DNA of 23,716 bases from positions 1-23,716 of IMG/VR virus record IMGVR_UViG_3300049459_000137; one strand, given 5' to 3'. This document shows, in pieces, positions 22,048 through 23,716 of the stretch. This stretch comes from a virus. Position 1 is the stretch's first letter; each line of letters opens with the position of its first letter. A program made the translations under genes and the position numbers. A model generated the notes under the pieces. The model was not told the origin of the DNA. It did not search any database and was given only the letters and a program-made list of their open reading frames with translations.

Positions 22048-22281
22048 TTACTCCTGTCCAGAATTCTGAGGCGCAACTGCAGTCTTGCTGACAGGTTTCG
22101 CGTCAGGTGGTGCAAGTACCAGGTGCTTGAGTTCCAACAACACCAAGGTGTACTCGTGATCGGCCGGCAGCCCGACGGGTTTGCCTGGGAGCAGTTGCAC
22201 TTCAAGCAATTCGCGGGCTTCGCCTACCCGCAGAGAGGCGGCGCTTGGCGGCCCGGTGTAGATGTAACGGGCAAGCTTCAT
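22048..22281 (-). CDS. Small protein between gp37-like gene and sheath (77 aa)
   Basis: A 77-aa protein starting MKLARYIYTGPPSAASLR, with a likely beta-rich middle and a Pro/Lys-rich end. It overlaps the upstream gene as ATGA, so it is translated with it. In Mu-like order the gene between gp37 and sheath is gp38 (DUF2635), and this one occupies that place, but I do not see clear family residues. It may be a tail completion or accessory protein. Confidence 0.75.
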   Translation of the reverse strand: MKLARYIYTGPPSAASLRVGEARELLEVQLLPGKPVGLPADHEYTLVLLELKHLVLAPPDAKPVSKTAVAPQNSGQE

Positions 22282-22766
22282 TGTGGTTCCTCAAATTGGA
22301 GGTTGGGTGATAACGGCGGACCGCTTGGAAATGGGGCTTGCACCTGCGTGGCCCGTACGGAGAAGTCCTGACCGTACTGCCAGAGCCCACTCATTTGGCC
22401 GATGAACTGCTCAGCAACAGGGCGGCATGCCTGATCGCAATGCGGCGCAAACCAGCCCGTCAGGCAAGTGCGGATCTGGTCGAGGGAACTGATCACCCCG
22501 TCCTTGCCATTGAGTTGACGAAACACCAGGGTCAACCTGATGACAATGTTGCGTGCCTGGAACATCGCATCACCGGCTTCGGACCCACCGAAGGTTGATT
22601 TTCCGTAAGCCAGCAAGATCGCCCCACGCGGATGGTTGAGGCGATAACCCGCTGGATTCTCGGGAAACAGCTCGACCATCAACTCCTTGCCGAACTGACC
22701 CTGCAGTCGGGTACGCATCGCATCGAGTAGCTGTTCGGTTTGGGTTTTGGGCGGGGCTGCGCTCAT
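22278..22766 (-). CDS. Gp37-like tail completion protein
   Basis: A 162-aa protein resembling the Gp37/DUF1834 group of Mu-like phages, which is placed between the head-completion gp36 and the sheath and is thought to take part in tail termination or joining. Visible parts are LLDAMRTRLQGQFG at the start, NPAGYRLNHPRGAILLAY near residues 35-52 and an FSVRATQVQAPFP end. The start at 22766 forms a TGATG coupling with the gp36 stop; an in-frame ATG at 22781 is also possible. The family assignment rests on order and general form. Confidence 0.78.
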   Translation of the reverse strand: MSAAPPKTQTEQLLDAMRTRLQGQFGKELMVELFPENPAGYRLNHPRGAILLAYGKSTFGGSEAGDAMFQARNIVIRLTLVFRQLNGKDGVISSLDQIRTCLTGWFAPHCDQACRPVAEQFIGQMSGLWQYGQDFSVRATQVQAPFPSGPPLSPNLQFEEPQ

Positions 22767-23197
22767 CAGTAGCGCTCCCATAGATCGCTACCGAACTGCT
22801 GTCGGCGTGCGCGGACACGAATCTCACCAGGCTCTGGCGTAGCCTGACCACCGGGCATGCCCAAGGTGACTACGCCATCGCGGATACTTTCCAAGAGCTT
22901 GATGGTGTCCTTGCGACTGTCCTTCACCGCATCGGGCAATGCGCCCTCGGGGCGACGCTGATACAGCCAGTGCCGCGCCAAGTAGACCACTGCATCCCGC
23001 AGTACCGTCGGCACCGGATCGAGCGGCAGGTTGTAGCGGCCCCGAAGGTAGCCATCCACCAACTCTTCCGCTTGACGTACGCCGTCCTCAATGACGCTTT
23101 CATTGGGTAGCTCGGCAGCCGGATCATCGTTGGAGAGCTGAATCAGCGTCATCTCTGGTACGGCGTTGCCGATGTCGGCGCGGGTGCAGTAGCGCAT
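22766..23197 (-). CDS. Gp36-like head-tail protein (DUF1320)
   Basis: A 143-aa protein of the phage gp36/DUF1320 family. Hallmarks are the MRYCTRADIGNAVPEMTLIQLS start, the E-E-L-V-D-G-Y-L-R-G-R-Y-N-L-P-L core (residues ~45-60) and the R-D-A-V-V-Y-L-A-R-H-W-L-Y segment. Such proteins sit at the head-tail interface. The gene lies three bases after the capsid gene. Confidence 0.92.
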   Translation of the reverse strand: MRYCTRADIGNAVPEMTLIQLSNDDPAAELPNESVIEDGVRQAEELVDGYLRGRYNLPLDPVPTVLRDAVVYLARHWLYQRRPEGALPDAVKDSRKDTIKLLESIRDGVVTLGMPGGQATPEPGEIRVRARRQQFGSDLWERY

Positions 23198-23200
23198 AGG

Positions 23201-23716
23201 TCAGCCCACCTTCAGCTCGACCAGGGCTTCTGGGAACAAGCACATGGCGAGTGGGTTGGCCTGGGCTTCCAAATCCCAGCCTTTGCCCAGTTTGCGTTCT
23301 TCAGCCTTGCTGTAGAACGGCTGGCCCAAGGTGTTGACGGTTTCGTTGTAGTTGGCCGGGGCGTTGAACATACGGAAAACGCCACGGGCCACCGGGAACA
23401 CCTGGGCGATATCGGCCGGAATGAAACGCTGGCCGCTGACGGTAACGTCGTATTCGATGAACTCGATGCCACCGAAAGTGAAGCCGGAGCGCATATCTCC
23501 GCCGATACGGTCCTGAGCTTCCTGATAGTGCTCGAAGGCCTTTTTGACGTTTTCATGGCCTGTGAAGGCATCGAACCAATCAGGCCCGCAGAAAGAGCGG
23601 AAGCCCGTGACCATCACACCGCCCAGCTTGGATTCGGCGTGGCGTTTTGCACCCAGGCAAGCCTTGCGAACATCAGTCTCGGCGTTGCTCAAGGCAACAG
23701 TGATTTTTTTCTGTGC
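23201..23716 (-). CDS. Major capsid protein E, C-terminal part, cut by window edge
   Basis: The last 171 codons of a lambda-E-type major capsid protein; the frame is open to the right edge and the 5' part is outside. Family traits are GYDV-like FIEYDVTVSGQRFIP, the VFRMFNAPANY segment and NTLGQPFYSKAEERKLGKGWDLEAQANPL, the usual C-terminal region (Phage_cap_E). A full protein would be about 330-350 aa. Its presence shows that this locus, at least by descent, is a phage and not only a headless tailocin. Confidence 0.92.
   Translation of the reverse strand, partial: AQKKITVALSNAETDVRKACLGAKRHAESKLGGVMVTGFRSFCGPDWFDAFTGHENVKKAFEHYQEAQDRIGGDMRSGFTFGGIEFIEYDVTVSGQRFIPADIAQVFPVARGVFRMFNAPANYNETVNTLGQPFYSKAEERKLGKGWDLEAQANPLAMCLFPEALVELKVG

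Noticed and set aside
1-23716. tRNA, rRNA, CRISPR array, insertion sequence or attachment site
   Set aside because: No cloverleaf, regularly spaced repeats, transposase or long flanking direct repeats were seen; element ends are probably outside the window.

Overview
The window is a stretch of a temperate contractile-tailed phage or tailocin-type locus. By gene families, compact TGATG/TAATG gene overlaps and high GC it looks like a Pseudomonas genome (P. fluorescens-like rather than certain). Nearly all genes lie on the minus strand, so the locus reads from right to left. No chromosomal housekeeping gene, integrase, repressor, terminase or portal is visible, so the ends of the element are outside the window.

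Reading right to left: (1) 23716-22048, head and completion genes: the C-terminal part of a lambda-E-type major capsid protein, a gp36-like and a gp37-like protein, and a small unknown. (2) 22042-14200, a first P2-type tail module: sheath (FI), tube (FII), assembly chaperones E/E', tape measure T, U, X, hub D. (3) 14181-8970, one baseplate and fibre cassette: spike V, W, J, I, fibre H, fibre chaperone G. (4) 8865-1839, a second and apparently intact P2-type tail module in the same order: FI, FII, E/E', T, U, X, D. (5) 1780-696, lysis: GH19 endolysin and nested Rz/Rz1 spanins, no holin seen. (6) 544-1, a degraded end: the first 27 codons of a D12-class adenine methylase, an 86-aa zinc-ribbon protein, and the first nine codons of a further gene.

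The most unusual feature is the double tail module around a single V-W-J-I-H-G cassette. Modules 3+4 alone give the standard P2 order (V W J I H G FI FII E T U X D). Modules 2+3 alone give the alternative order (FI to D, then V to G). The arrangement is what one crossover inside a shared V-G cassette between two parents would leave. The two tape measures, sheaths, tubes, hubs, U and X proteins are homologous but diverged, so this is not a recent duplication.

Three genes run against the late operon on the plus strand, all in the right half: a zinc-ribbon/DUF4145 protein between V and W, a 104-aa protein between FII and E, and an 86-aa membrane protein between E' and T. The first two share an identical 22-base upstream sequence with dyad symmetry, which suggests common control of two cargo (moron) genes. 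Other points are a +1/-2 frame relation of E to E' in both modules, inverted domain order of the two U proteins, and hairpins with U-tracts inside the left module.
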